Positions 25,549 to 34,902 are shown, counted from the stretch's first letter. The stretch is 64,000 bases of DNA from Meridianimarinicoccus sp. MJW13 (GCF_014901205.1 NZ_JACNMU010000012.1:1-64000); one strand, 5' to 3'. Translations and numbers: made by a program. Notes: generated by a model from the sequence alone, not told the origin.

Positions 25549-26615
25549 GACGCGCCGCCGACCTGACCAAGCGCCACTTCGGTGGCCGCGTCGAAGCAAT
25601 GCATCTTGCCGGGAACGATCGACAGATGCACCTGGTCGCCCGGCGCATGAGGAATGCGGTCGCGGGTGGTCAGGGTGACGGTGCCATCCGGCGTGCGCAG
25701 CACCATTTCGGTTTCCGCGCCGGTGGGTTCGATGACGACGATCTTGGCGGGAATGCCGGTGTCGGCCAGGCGCAGATCCTCGGGGCGGAAGCCCGCGATG
25801 ACGTCATGACCGTCTTTCAACTGGGTGCCAGCGGAGCCCAGGATCACCCCCGAGGCGGTGCGCAGCCCCTCTGCCGACGCTTTCGCGGGCAGGAAGTTCA
25901 TGGCGGGCGAGCCGATGAACCCGGCCACGAAGACATTCGCCGGATGGTCATACAGGTCCAGCGGCGAGCCGATCTGTTCCACATGACCGCCGCGCATGAC
26001 GACGATCTTGTCGGCCATGGTCATGGCTTCGATCTGGTCGTGGGTGACATAGATCGTCGTGGTCTTCAGACGCTGGTGCAATTCCTTGATCTCGGCGCGC
26101 ATCTGCACCCGCAGCTTGGCGTCGAGGTTCGACAGCGGTTCGTCGAACAGGAACACTTCCGGATCCCGGACGATGGCCCGGCCCATGGCCACGCGCTGAC
26201 GCTGGCCGCCCGACAATTGGCGCGGGAAGCGTTCCAGCAGTGGCACGAGGTCCAGGATCTCGGCCGCGGCGTTGACCTTGCGGGCGATCTCGTCCTTGGA
26301 TTCCTTGGCCAGCCGCAGCGAGAACGCCATGTTCTTGGCCACGTCCATATGCGGGTACAGCGCGTAGTTCTGGAACACCATCGCGATGTTGCGTTCCTTG
26401 GGCTGCAGCCGGTTGATGACGGTGCCGTCCAGCACGATCTCGCCGCCCGAGATGGTTTCCAGCCCGGCGATAGAGCGCAAAAGCGTGGACTTGCCGCAGC
26501 CCGAGGGGCCGACCAGCACGGTGAATTCGCCGTCCGAAATGTCGAGGTCGATGCCGTGCAGGACTTCGACCGCGCCATAGGATTTACGGATGTTTCTAAG
26601 CGCTACTGATCCCAT
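25545..26615 (-). CDS. Sugar ABC transporter ATP-binding protein (MalK/UgpC type)
   Basis: A 356-residue ATPase: Walker A GPSGCGKST at about 37-45, signature LSGGQRQRVAMGRA, Walker B VFLFDEPLSNLD, then a C-terminal TOBE domain (GFRPEDLRLAD). This length and the extra domain are typical of sugar importers of the CUT1 class. GGGAGGAT lies before the ATG at 26615. It is placed between two dehydratase genes instead of next to the permeases. Confidence 0.93.
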   Translation of the reverse strand: MGSVALRNIRKSYGAVEVLHGIDLDISDGEFTVLVGPSGCGKSTLLRSIAGLETISGGEIVLDGTVINRLQPKERNIAMVFQNYALYPHMDVAKNMAFSLRLAKESKDEIARKVNAAAEILDLVPLLERFPRQLSGGQRQRVAMGRAIVRDPEVFLFDEPLSNLDAKLRVQMRAEIKELHQRLKTTTIYVTHDQIEAMTMADKIVVMRGGHVEQIGSPLDLYDHPANVFVAGFIGSPAMNFLPAKASAEGLRTASGVILGSAGTQLKDGHDVIAGFRPEDLRLADTGIPAKIVVIEPTGAETEMVLRTPDGTVTLTTRDRIPHAPGDQVHLSIVPGKMHCFDAATEVALGQVGGAS

Positions 26616-26619
26616 CGGA

Positions 26620-27774
26620 TCATCCTCCCTTGGAAATTTCAGCACCCGCGTCGAACGCAGGCAGCACAAACTGGGGAGGGCGGTTGCCCTCCGGGTCACG
26701 GGGGACGGCCACCTGGCCGCCCGCAAGATCGGGGCGCGGCCCCATCAGGCTGTACAGCGGCGAAGTCTCGCCACGGTCGACGCATTCCACCTGCGCCCCG
26801 GTCTGGCAGGCCGCGGCCATCGCCAGCGCCCAGGGTTGTTCGCAGGTGTTGTGCAGGATCACCGCCACATCGGCACCGGCGGCCATGTCGAGAACGGCCA
26901 GGGTTTCGGTGATGCCGCCCGCCCAGGCCACATCCGGCTGCAACACCCCGACCACGCCGCTGCGCAACAGGTCGGCGCAATCGACCCGCGAGAAGGCGAA
27001 GTTGCCAAGCGCCAACGCGATGCCCGGATCCAGGGCGTTTCGGATCCGTTGCAGGTCTTCGATGTTCTGCGGCGGGATCGGATCCTCGATCCAGGCCAGC
27101 GGCAGACCGGCGGCGGCTTCGGCAAACCGCAGGGTGTAATCCGCATCCCACGCCAGGAAGGCGTCGATCATGATGGGTACATCGGGACCGGCGGCCTCGG
27201 CAAAGCGGCGCATCAGGGCGATATTGGCCTCCAGCCCCTCTTGCCCGGCCTCGGGTCCGTAAGGTGCTGCCGCCTTCAGCCCGTGCCACGGCCCGCCGGA
27301 GAAGGCTTCGGGCCGCGGCGTGGTCACATAGACCGGCAGGGTGTCCTGCGCACTGCCGCCCAGCAGATCCACCAGCGGCTGGCTGCTGGCCTTGGCCTGA
27401 AGATCCCACAGGGCAATATCCACCCCGGCCACCGCCATCATGGCAAAGCCCGAGCGATCGTTGGGCAGAAGCGAGGCTGTCATCTGGTCTTGCAACAGCG
27501 CCACATCGCCCAGATCCTCGCCGGTAAGCAGCCGCGCCAGATGGGCATTGACGATCATCTCGACAACCTCGCCGCCATTGGTGCAGCCCCAGCCGATGTG
27601 GCCATCCTCGCCCTCGACCCGGACAAAGACCTTCTTGGTCGGCCACATCCAGCTTGCGCGAGACTCGGCAAACCGGGGGAAGCGCGACATGGGCGACGCG
27701 ATCCTTGTGGTTTGCAAGGTCTGCTTCTGGAAGCCGCAATCCACGGCCCGGGCAGTGATGGACCGGATCTTCAT
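26620..27774 (-). CDS. Enolase-superfamily sugar acid dehydratase 2, L-rhamnonate-dehydratase-like
   Basis: A 384-residue enzyme of the RhamD-like subgroup. The segment LKAAAPYGPEAGQEGL aligns with the PYGPADG region of L-rhamnonate dehydratase, though the lysine spacing is altered. Metal ligands are in IMIDAFLAWD and WIEDPIPP, and the third, usually Glu, is unclear (ALGNFAF has Asn). The C-terminal catalytic His region is ILHNTCEQPW. It overlaps the permease gene by 4 bases. Some expected residues are changed, so it may act on a different acid from the first dehydratase or not be a dehydratase at all. Confidence 0.75.
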   Translation of the reverse strand: MKIRSITARAVDCGFQKQTLQTTRIASPMSRFPRFAESRASWMWPTKKVFVRVEGEDGHIGWGCTNGGEVVEMIVNAHLARLLTGEDLGDVALLQDQMTASLLPNDRSGFAMMAVAGVDIALWDLQAKASSQPLVDLLGGSAQDTLPVYVTTPRPEAFSGGPWHGLKAAAPYGPEAGQEGLEANIALMRRFAEAAGPDVPIMIDAFLAWDADYTLRFAEAAAGLPLAWIEDPIPPQNIEDLQRIRNALDPGIALALGNFAFSRVDCADLLRSGVVGVLQPDVAWAGGITETLAVLDMAAGADVAVILHNTCEQPWALAMAAACQTGAQVECVDRGETSPLYSLMGPRPDLAGGQVAVPRDPEGNRPPQFVLPAFDAGAEISKGG

Positions 27775-28628
27775 CCTTTCACGGCCCCGGCCAGAAGTCC
27801 GCGCGTGAAGTAGCGTTGACCGAAGAAGAACACGAGCATGATGGGAAGGGCCACGATGGCTGCTGCCGCGCCGACGTACTGGAACTCAAGCGTGAACAGT
27901 TCGACAAAGCTGGCCAGACCGATGGTGACGGTCTTGTTGTCGTTGGATTCCAGCAGGATAGAGGCAAAGGCGAACTCGGACCACGCTCCCACGAAGTGCC
28001 ACATGGCGGCGGTGATCAGCGCCGGGGTCGCCAGCGGCAGCACCACCATGACCATGCTTTGAATACGGGTCGCCCCGTCCATCATGGCGCTTTCTTCCAG
28101 TTCGCGCGGAATTTCCCGCAGGCTGGAGGCGATGATCCAGGTCGCGAAGGGCAGGCCAAAGGCGGAATAAAGCAGCACCAGACCGATCAGGCTGTCCTGC
28201 AGACCGATCATGTTCATCAGCCGGTAGGTCGGCAACAGCAGGGCGGCCCCCTGGAACATGCGGCTGATGAGCAGCCCGCCCAGGATCAGGTCGCGGCCCG
28301 GAAATTTCAGCCGCGCGAAGGCATAGCCGGCCAGGGTTCCGAAGAAGACCACAAGGACCGTCGAGGTGATCGCGATGAAGAAGCTGTTGCCGATCAGGCG
28401 CGGCCAGTCCAGCAGTTGCCCCTTCTGGTGCGTCGGCGAGAACAGCGCCTTGTAGGCGTCCAGTGTCGGCGTTTGCGGCCAGAACGAGATCGGAAGCTGG
28501 GCCAATTCGGCCTGCGTCTTGAACGACGCAAGGAACAGCCAGAAGATCGGGAACAGGATGTAGATGGCGATCACGACGCCCACAAGGCTGAGCGCGATCC
28601 AGTAGAATGTGCGGGGAGACTCGTTCAT
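27771..28628 (-). CDS. Sugar ABC transporter permease (MalG type)
   Basis: A 285-residue permease with six membrane helices. The coupling EAA-type loop reads EESAMMDGATRIQSMVMVVL, contacting the ATPase. The start at 28628 (MNESPRTFYW) overlaps the other permease by 4 bases; the frame upstream is a shadow. It works with the MalF-type permease as a heterodimer for uptake of a mono- or oligosaccharide. Confidence 0.92.
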   Translation of the reverse strand: MNESPRTFYWIALSLVGVVIAIYILFPIFWLFLASFKTQAELAQLPISFWPQTPTLDAYKALFSPTHQKGQLLDWPRLIGNSFFIAITSTVLVVFFGTLAGYAFARLKFPGRDLILGGLLISRMFQGAALLLPTYRLMNMIGLQDSLIGLVLLYSAFGLPFATWIIASSLREIPRELEESAMMDGATRIQSMVMVVLPLATPALITAAMWHFVGAWSEFAFASILLESNDNKTVTIGLASFVELFTLEFQYVGAAAAIVALPIMLVFFFGQRYFTRGLLAGAVKG

Positions 28629-29506
28629 TCCGAACCCTCCGAGGCCCACGAGCGGCGGTTGATGTAGAGATACAGCGCGACGATCGAGGCCAGCATCACC
28701 AGGTTGATGACCGACATGGCCGAGGCCACGCCCCAGTTGAAGAATTCGAAGCTCTGCTGGTAGATGTAGGTCGACATGATCTGGCTGGCATTGGCCGGGC
28801 CACCCCCGGTCATGATCCACGGCAGCGCGAATTCAGCGGTGATCCAGATCATCGAGATGACGGTCACGGCGGTCAGCGAAAACGCGATGTTGGGGATGAT
28901 GACGAAGCGGAACCGCTCCAACGGGCTGGCGCCATCCATGCGCGCGGCTTCGATCTGATCATCGGGAACCGATCGGATGGCGGCGCACAGGATCAGTGCC
29001 ACCAGCGGCATCTTGCGCCAGATCAGCACCACGACCAGGGCCCACATGACAAGGTTGGGATCGCCCAGGAAGGATATCGTGCCTTCAGTCATCCCTGTCG
29101 ATTCCAGGGTCTGGCCAATGATGCCGACCTGACCGTGAAGCATCCATTTCCAGGCCATGGCGGTGACCACGTCTGGCAGCACCCAGGGCAGCAGGATCAG
29201 TGCCCGCAGGGTGCCGGTCAGCTTGCTGTCCACGGCAAGGAAGGTGCCGACACCCAGGCCGACGAGCACGCACAGGCAGGTGCCGCCCAGGATCCAGATG
29301 GCGGTGTTTTTCATCACCAGCCAGAACACCGGATCGGCGGTCAGCGACGTGAAGTTGCTGAAGGTTCCAAAGCCGCGCTCCTGCCCCATGACGATCTTCG
29401 TCAGGCTGAGCGTGGCAACGTTGTAGGTGGGCCCGATGACGAACGCCAGAACGGCGATCACCACGGGCAAAATCATGAAATACGCCAAGAGGCGATCATT
29501 CTGCAT
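28625..29506 (-). CDS. Sugar ABC transporter permease (MalF type)
   Basis: A 293-residue inner-membrane protein with six helices. The EAA loop is EAARMDGASPLERFRFVIIP. It is the second gene of the operon, 34 bases after the binding-protein stop. Confidence 0.92.
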   Translation of the reverse strand: MQNDRLLAYFMILPVVIAVLAFVIGPTYNVATLSLTKIVMGQERGFGTFSNFTSLTADPVFWLVMKNTAIWILGGTCLCVLVGLGVGTFLAVDSKLTGTLRALILLPWVLPDVVTAMAWKWMLHGQVGIIGQTLESTGMTEGTISFLGDPNLVMWALVVVLIWRKMPLVALILCAAIRSVPDDQIEAARMDGASPLERFRFVIIPNIAFSLTAVTVISMIWITAEFALPWIMTGGGPANASQIMSTYIYQQSFEFFNWGVASAMSVINLVMLASIVALYLYINRRSWASEGSE

Positions 29507-29540
29507 TGTCTTCGGGCCCTTTCTTCTGTCGGCCGAGAGA

Positions 29541-30857
29541 TTATCCGCGGATCAGGTCGATCTGGGTCTGGGCGGCCTTGGTCGCGTCGTCCAACGCCTC
29601 TTGCGGCGTCTTCTGGCCGAGCACAGCTTCCTGAATGGCGGTGCCAAGCGCCGATTCAATGGCGGAAACGCCGATGAACCGCGGCATCGGGGCCGCCCCT
29701 TCGAAGAGCGTGCCTTCGTTGTAGGCTTTCACCCAGTTCGGCCAGACGGCCTCAAGCTCGGCATTGTCCCAGGCGGCGACGCCGGCGGGGATGCGGGCGA
29801 TCTCGGGCTGGCCGCCCCAGATTTCCAGCTGCTCGTTCTGCGACCAGAAATCGAGGTACTCGATGGCCGCTTCTGGATTGTCCGAGCGCGCGGAGACCAT
29901 CAGGATTGCGGTCGGATCCATGATCGCGTTCACCGGCGGGAAGGAGCCGGTGGCCTCATCCGGACGGGGGAAGGGGACGCCGGTCCAGCGCACGTCTTCA
30001 TTCACACCCCAGGGGGTGTTCAGCCACGACAGGCCGATCCACATGGCCGAGCGGCCCTGTCCGAAAAGCTGCGCGGTGTCGCGGAAGAAGGTCTCGGTCA
30101 GCGAGGTGGCTGCCGGGGTCGAGCCATCGGCGATCAGATCGACATAAAGCTGCAGCGCATCCACGATGCCGGGATCGTTCAGGGTGACCTTGCCGGTTTC
30201 ATCGTCGAATATCCGGCCGCCGTTGGCATAGGCGATGCCTTCGAAGATGTTGATGTCCACGGGTGCGGTGGTTGCCGGGAAGGCAATGCCGGGACGCCCG
30301 GGCTTGGTCATCGCCTTGGCGTATTTGCGCAGCTCGTCCCAGGTTGCGGGCGGGCGGTCGAAACCCGCTTCTTCCAGCGCGTCCAGATTGACGGCCAGGA
30401 AGCTCGCCATGTCGACATAGGTCGGAAGGCCATAGAGCTTGCCGTCTTCCATGCCGGATTCCAGCACCTCGGGAACGATGCGCTCTTTCCAGCCGTCGAT
30501 CCTGTCACCGGCAATGTCGTCCAGCGGCTGCACCATGCCGAAGCCGACGAATTCAGGGATGTCCTGCCCGAAGGCCACGATCACATCGGCCAGGCGACGG
30601 GTCTGGAACCCAGCAAGGATCTTCTGACGGCGGATCTGGCCGTTGAAGTAAGAGTAGTTCAGCTCGACGTCGGGGTTGGCTTCGGAAAACGCGTCGTTCC
30701 GGCCGGCCCACTGTTCAACCTCGTTGGGCGTACCGCCGAATTTCCAGACCGAAAGTTCGCCCGACTGCGCATAGGCGCCGCCGACGGTTGCAAGGGTCAC
30801 GGCCCCGGCAACGGCCGTCGTGCCAAGGAAGCGGCGACGGTTGATTGCATTGATCAT
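29541..30857 (-). CDS. Sugar ABC transporter substrate-binding protein
   Basis: A 438-residue extracellular solute-binding protein family 1 member. The signal sequence NRRRFLGTTAVAGAVTLATV has a twin-arginine motif (RRRFLG), with cleavage near AYAQ, so it may leave by the Tat system. The core shows GELSVWKFGGTP and later WIGLSWLNTPWGV. GGGAGGAT lies 8 bases before ATG 30857. It is the first gene of the nine-gene operon; the LacI operator lies 52 bases upstream. Confidence 0.92.
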   Translation of the reverse strand: MINAINRRRFLGTTAVAGAVTLATVGGAYAQSGELSVWKFGGTPNEVEQWAGRNDAFSEANPDVELNYSYFNGQIRRQKILAGFQTRRLADVIVAFGQDIPEFVGFGMVQPLDDIAGDRIDGWKERIVPEVLESGMEDGKLYGLPTYVDMASFLAVNLDALEEAGFDRPPATWDELRKYAKAMTKPGRPGIAFPATTAPVDINIFEGIAYANGGRIFDDETGKVTLNDPGIVDALQLYVDLIADGSTPAATSLTETFFRDTAQLFGQGRSAMWIGLSWLNTPWGVNEDVRWTGVPFPRPDEATGSFPPVNAIMDPTAILMVSARSDNPEAAIEYLDFWSQNEQLEIWGGQPEIARIPAGVAAWDNAELEAVWPNWVKAYNEGTLFEGAAPMPRFIGVSAIESALGTAIQEAVLGQKTPQEALDDATKAAQTQIDLIRG

Positions 30858-30908
30858 GGTAGATCCTCCCAGGTGATGTGGCGACAGGACTGTCGCCTCC
30901 GAATCTCG

Positions 30909-30926
30909 ATGATATACGTGTATCAT
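30909..30926. promoter_or_regulatory. LacI-type operator 1
   Basis: ATGATATACGTGTATCAT is an 18-bp near-perfect palindrome (8 of 9 positions pair) with a central CG, as bound by LacI-family regulators. It lies in the divergent intergenic region between the binding-protein gene and the lacI-type gene. Confidence 0.65.
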
Positions 30927-30951
30927 TCGATATTGACGGAACCTAAGGGCA

Positions 30952-30969
30952 ATGATATTCGTGTGTCAA
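30952..30969. promoter_or_regulatory. LacI-type operator 2 (weaker)
   Basis: ATGATATTCGTGTGTCAA resembles operator 1 at 14 of 18 positions, including the left half ATGATAT and the central CG, but is less symmetric. Centres are 43 bp apart, four helical turns, so one tetramer or two dimers could loop or co-bind. Confidence 0.4.
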
Positions 30970-31057
30970 TTGCTAATACGGTCGTTTTCGTTCCCTCGGT
31001 GGAAGGGCGGCCAGGGCACCCCCGGGGGTGTTTGAACCGGTGAAAGGGCTGGGGCCG

Positions 31058-32077
31058 ATGGCAGGAGAGACTCGCAAGAAGGTGACGTTGAAAGATGTCT
31101 CAAAGGCGTCCGGATTGTCGCTGATCACCGTGTCGCGCGCCCTGCGCCAGCCACAGACCGTGCACGCGGACACCCGCGCCAAGATTCAGAAAACCATCGA
31201 TGAGCTGGGCTATATTCCAAACCTCGCCGCGCGCTCTCTGGTCTCGCAACGCTCCGACATGATCGGGGTCGTTGTGCCGATTCTCGCCAGCTCGCTGTTT
31301 GCCGATTTCGCGGAGGGCGTGTCCAAGGCGCTGGAGCCGCAAGGCCAGCGGGTTCTGCTGGCGGTCAGCAACTGGCAGCCCGAGAAAGAGGAAGAGGCGA
31401 TTCGCACCTTCATCGCGCGGCAGGCCGATGCGATCATCCTGACCGGTTTTTCCCACACCGATGCCGCGCGGCGGCTGCTGGACCGGTACGACGGGCCGGT
31501 GGTGGAGGCGTGGAACACACGCGACAACGTGATCGACAGTGCCGTGGGGTTTGACAACCACGCGGCGGCGGCGGACATGACCCGCTATCTTATCGACAAG
31601 GGCTACAGGGACATCGTGATGGTGGGCGGCAGTTCGGTCAACAACGACCAGGCCGCCGACCGGACGCAGGGGGTCATCGATGCGATGACGGCTGCGGGCC
31701 GCGAGGTGGGGCCGGAGACCATCGTCGAATTCGACAATCCCGCCACCATCGAAAGCGGCGGCCCGTTGATTCGCAGCCTATTGGCCCGTGACCGCAAGCC
31801 CGATGCGGTGTTCTTCCTTGCCGAACTTCCCGCGCAGGGCGCCATGCTGTGGTGCCTGTCGAACGGTGTCCGGGTGCCCCGGGATGTGGCGATTGCCGGG
31901 TTCGGGGATCTCAGCCTGTCCGCCTTGCTGCCGGTCCCCATGACGACAGTGCAGATTCGCGGTCGCGAGATCGGCGAGGCCGCCGCGGCGCAGACATTGC
32001 AGCGGCTGCAGGGCGCCCCGGCGGATCGCACCGTCAAGGACGTCGGATTTCAGTTACAGATCAGGAGCAGCACATGA
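31058..32077 (+). CDS. LacI-family transcriptional regulator
   Basis: A 339-residue repressor of usual LacI length. The helix-turn-helix and hinge occupy about residues 8-60 (VTLKDVSKASGLSLITVSRA; ALRQPQTV; NLAARSLVSQRSDM). A periplasmic-binding-protein-like sugar domain follows (IGVVVPILASSLFADFAEGV). The closest relatives in plan are GntR/IdnR-type gluconate regulators. Start at ATG 31058; an alternative GTG at 31028 adds ten residues. It faces the ABC operon across two operator-like palindromes, so it probably controls both arms. Confidence 0.88.
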   Translation: MAGETRKKVTLKDVSKASGLSLITVSRALRQPQTVHADTRAKIQKTIDELGYIPNLAARSLVSQRSDMIGVVVPILASSLFADFAEGVSKALEPQGQRVLLAVSNWQPEKEEEAIRTFIARQADAIILTGFSHTDAARRLLDRYDGPVVEAWNTRDNVIDSAVGFDNHAAAADMTRYLIDKGYRDIVMVGGSSVNNDQAADRTQGVIDAMTAAGREVGPETIVEFDNPATIESGGPLIRSLLARDRKPDAVFFLAELPAQGAMLWCLSNGVRVPRDVAIAGFGDLSLSALLPVPMTTVQIRGREIGEAAAAQTLQRLQGAPADRTVKDVGFQLQIRSST

Positions 32078-32123
32078 AGCTTTCACGCCGGGCCAGTGGT
32101 TTCGCGGCCAACGGAGGCCGATC

Positions 32124-33179
32124 ATGGTAAAAGCTGCCATCATCGGCGCTGGTCATTTCGCCTATCGCATGCACATCCCGGTTCTGGCTGCGCGGCCCGA
32201 GGTGGTTCTGGACAGTGTCTGCCGTCTGGGCCGGGAAGAGTTAGACCTGATCCGCGACGAATTCGGGTTTGCCTTTGCCACCGAAGATTGGCGCGAGATT
32301 CTGGAACGCGACATCGACATTGCCGTGATCGCCTCGCCGCACAACTTCCACTACGCGCAGGCCAAGGCGTTTCTGGAAAAGGGCTGTCACGTCCTTGTCG
32401 AAAAGCCCATGTGCCTTGATCCCGCCGAAGCCTGGGATCTGGTCGAAACCGCGCGCCGCGCCGACCGCGAGTTGCTGGTCGCCTATGGCTGGAACTACAA
32501 GCCCGGTCTGGATCGGATGCGCGAGATGGTCGGCAAGATCGGCGAGATCGAACATGTGGTCTGTCACATGGCTTCGTTCACGCGGGCGATCTTCTCGGGT
32601 GGCGCGCTGGGCCGATGGCAGCATGTAGCGATCCAGCCGGACCGCTCGACGTGGGAATCCCCAGATCAGGGCGGTGGTTACGCTTACGGTCAACTGTCGC
32701 ACGCGCTGGGCATCCTGTTCTGGCTGACCGACCTGCGCGCCGCCGAGATCCAGGCGATCACCTATGATGCGCCGACCACCATCGATCTGCACGACGCCGC
32801 CACCGTGCGCTTTGCCACCGGCGCGACCGGGGTGTTTTCGGGCAGTTGCGGGGTGCCCCAGGGCCATGGGTTCGAGGTTGATCTGCGGATCTACGGCAGC
32901 ACCGGCTCGGTCCTGCTGGATATCGAAACCCAGCGGCTGACCCTGAAACTGCCCGACGGGGTTTCCGAAACCGCGACGGTGCCGCCCGGCGCCTGGACCT
33001 ACAGCTGCGAAGGCCCCGCCAACCGGCTGGCCGATATCGCCCTTGGCAAGGGCCGCAACGAAAGCCCCGGCGATGTCGGTGCCCGCGCGGTCGAGGTTCT
33101 GCACGCCCTTCTGGGATCGGCCCATTCGGGCGGCGCCCGGCAAACCATCACCACCGCCCCGGCGGCCCCTACGGAGTAA
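32124..33179 (+). CDS. Gfo/Idh/MocA-family oxidoreductase
   Basis: A 351-residue NAD(P)-dependent oxidoreductase. The Rossmann motif AIIGAGHFAYRMH is at residues 4-16 and the family EKP signature is in VEKPMCL near 92-98. The C-terminal alpha/beta domain contains GGGYAYGQLSHALGIL with the catalytic-region histidine. Such enzymes oxidise sugars or inositols; by context it may oxidise the deoxysugar to its lactone. GGAGG precedes the ATG. The gene follows the regulator by 46 bases. Confidence 0.85.
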   Translation: MVKAAIIGAGHFAYRMHIPVLAARPEVVLDSVCRLGREELDLIRDEFGFAFATEDWREILERDIDIAVIASPHNFHYAQAKAFLEKGCHVLVEKPMCLDPAEAWDLVETARRADRELLVAYGWNYKPGLDRMREMVGKIGEIEHVVCHMASFTRAIFSGGALGRWQHVAIQPDRSTWESPDQGGGYAYGQLSHALGILFWLTDLRAAEIQAITYDAPTTIDLHDAATVRFATGATGVFSGSCGVPQGHGFEVDLRIYGSTGSVLLDIETQRLTLKLPDGVSETATVPPGAWTYSCEGPANRLADIALGKGRNESPGDVGARAVEVLHALLGSAHSGGARQTITTAPAAPTE

Positions 33180-33187
33180 CATCAGAC

Positions 33188-33916
33188 ATGCAACAGATTG
33201 CCATCGTAACCGGCGGCGCGCAGGGCATTGGCCGCGCCGTCGCCGAGAAACTTGCCGCCACGGGCGCCCGCATTGCCATCTGGGACAATGACGCAGACCT
33301 GGCCGAAAAAACCGCGCAGGAGATTGGCGGGGGCGCCTTCGCCTGTGCCGTCGATATCTCGAACTGGGACAGCGTGCAGCAGGCCATGGCCGCAACGCAG
33401 GCGCAGGGCGGCCCGATTGCCATCCTTGTGAATTCGGCGGGGGTGGCCGGGTCCAACGCGCCGCTGGCTGACTATCCGGTCGAGGAGTTCCGCAGGATCT
33501 GCGAGATCAACCTTATCGGTGCGTTCCACGCCAATCGCGCCGTGGTGCCCGCCATGGTGGCCGAAGGCTATGGCCGCATCGTCAACATCGCCTCGGTCGC
33601 CGGGAAAGAGGGAAATCCCAATGCCTCGGCCTATTCCGCGTCGAAAGCCGGGGTCATCGGACTGACCAAATCGCTGGGCAAGGAGCTTGCCGATCTGGAC
33701 ATCGCGGTGAACTGCGTCACCCCGGCGGCGGCGCGTACGCGCATTTTCGACCAGATGAAGCAGGAGCATATCGATTATATGCTGTCGAAAATCCCGCGCG
33801 GCCGGTTCTTGGAGCTGAACGAGGCCGCGGCCATGATCGTCTGGCTGTGTTCGCCGGAGAACAGCTTTACCACCGGCGCGGTGTTTGATCTGTCCGGCGG
33901 GCGCGCGACCTATTGA
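33188..33916 (+). CDS. Short-chain dehydrogenase/reductase
   Basis: A 242-residue classical SDR. Cofactor motif TGGAQGIG (8-15), NSAG (about 86-89), catalytic Ser in NIASVAG, and YSASK supplying Tyr and Lys. The acidic residue after beta-2 (IWDND) favours NAD over NADP. In the L-fucose and L-rhamnose routes an SDR oxidises either the sugar itself or the 2-keto-3-deoxy acid; the FAH hydrolase in the cluster requires the second activity. It overlaps the lactonase start. Confidence 0.88.
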   Translation: MQQIAIVTGGAQGIGRAVAEKLAATGARIAIWDNDADLAEKTAQEIGGGAFACAVDISNWDSVQQAMAATQAQGGPIAILVNSAGVAGSNAPLADYPVEEFRRICEINLIGAFHANRAVVPAMVAEGYGRIVNIASVAGKEGNPNASAYSASKAGVIGLTKSLGKELADLDIAVNCVTPAAARTRIFDQMKQEHIDYMLSKIPRGRFLELNEAAAMIVWLCSPENSFTTGAVFDLSGGRATY

Positions 33917-34902
33917 GCGGCCGTTTCGTGACGGCGGCTGAAACGGCAGGTGTTTCGCAGGAGGCTTCAGACCTCTTGCGGGGCATCGCGCTGATCGACG
34001 GGCATCACCACTACTGGCAGATTGGCCGGTTTCCCTATCGCTGGCTGGATCCTTCGGCGCCGGCCGCGCGGTTTGGGGACAAGGCGGGCATCGCGGGTGA
34101 CTACCTGCCCCCACAGTATCTGGCCGATTTCGCCGGACTTCCGCTGCAGGGCAGCGTGCATGTGCAGGCCAATTGCGGGGCGGATCCCGTCGCGGAAACC
34201 CGCTGGCTGCAAGACCTTTCCGACCGCACCGGTTGGCCCACGGCCATCGTTGGGCAGGTTGATCTGGCCGCGCCCGACGCGCGGCAATCCATCGACCGGC
34301 ACCGGGCGTTTGCGGCCCTGCGCGGCTTGCGCACGCCCGTGGCCTGGGACGCCGCCGGGCGCTGGCGCGTGGCCGACCGCCCCAAGGTGCTGTCGGACGC
34401 CGGATTTCGCGCGGCGGCGGCGCATATGGCCGACCATGATCTGTGCCTGGAGATGGTTGTGGTGCCCGAACAGCTTGGCGAGTTGGCGGATTTCGCCGCC
34501 GCGCATCCGCGCTTGCGGATCGCCGTCAACCACTTCGCGACGCTTGAGCCGTCGCAGCCTGGCAATACTGATGCCTGGGAGGCCGGAATCGCCGGACTGA
34601 CGAATTGTCCCAACGTTTCCATCAAGTTGTCCGGGCTGTGGACCGTCGACAAGACATGGGATCCGCAGGTTCTGCAGCCTTTCGTCGATCATCTTCTGGC
34701 CTGTCTCGGGTCTCAGCGGGTGCTATATGGCTCGAACATGCCGGTGGAAGGGGTCAACTGCCCGGTGCCCCGGCAATTTGCCAGCCTCGCACGGGTGCTT
34801 GGCGGGCGTTCCCGTGCGGAGCTGGAGGATATCTTCGGCCAGACCGCGCGAAGGCTCTATCGGTTGGCTCCCTTCGTAACAGGGCAGACACGTGCCCCCT
34901 GA
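33913..34902 (+). CDS. COG3618 amidohydrolase, probable L-fuconolactonase
   Basis: A 329-residue amidohydrolase-2 family enzyme. The first metal motif is DGHHHYWQ (residues about 28-35), followed by VQANCG, VNHFATLEP and LYGSNMPVEG near the C-terminus, the set seen in L-fucono-1,5-lactonases. It would open the sugar lactone to the acid. The start is a TTG that overlaps the SDR stop; a GTG five codons later is an alternative. It is the last gene of the plus-strand arm. Confidence 0.83.
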   Translation: MSGRFVTAAETAGVSQEASDLLRGIALIDGHHHYWQIGRFPYRWLDPSAPAARFGDKAGIAGDYLPPQYLADFAGLPLQGSVHVQANCGADPVAETRWLQDLSDRTGWPTAIVGQVDLAAPDARQSIDRHRAFAALRGLRTPVAWDAAGRWRVADRPKVLSDAGFRAAAAHMADHDLCLEMVVVPEQLGELADFAAAHPRLRIAVNHFATLEPSQPGNTDAWEAGIAGLTNCPNVSIKLSGLWTVDKTWDPQVLQPFVDHLLACLGSQRVLYGSNMPVEGVNCPVPRQFASLARVLGGRSRAELEDIFGQTARRLYRLAPFVTGQTRAP

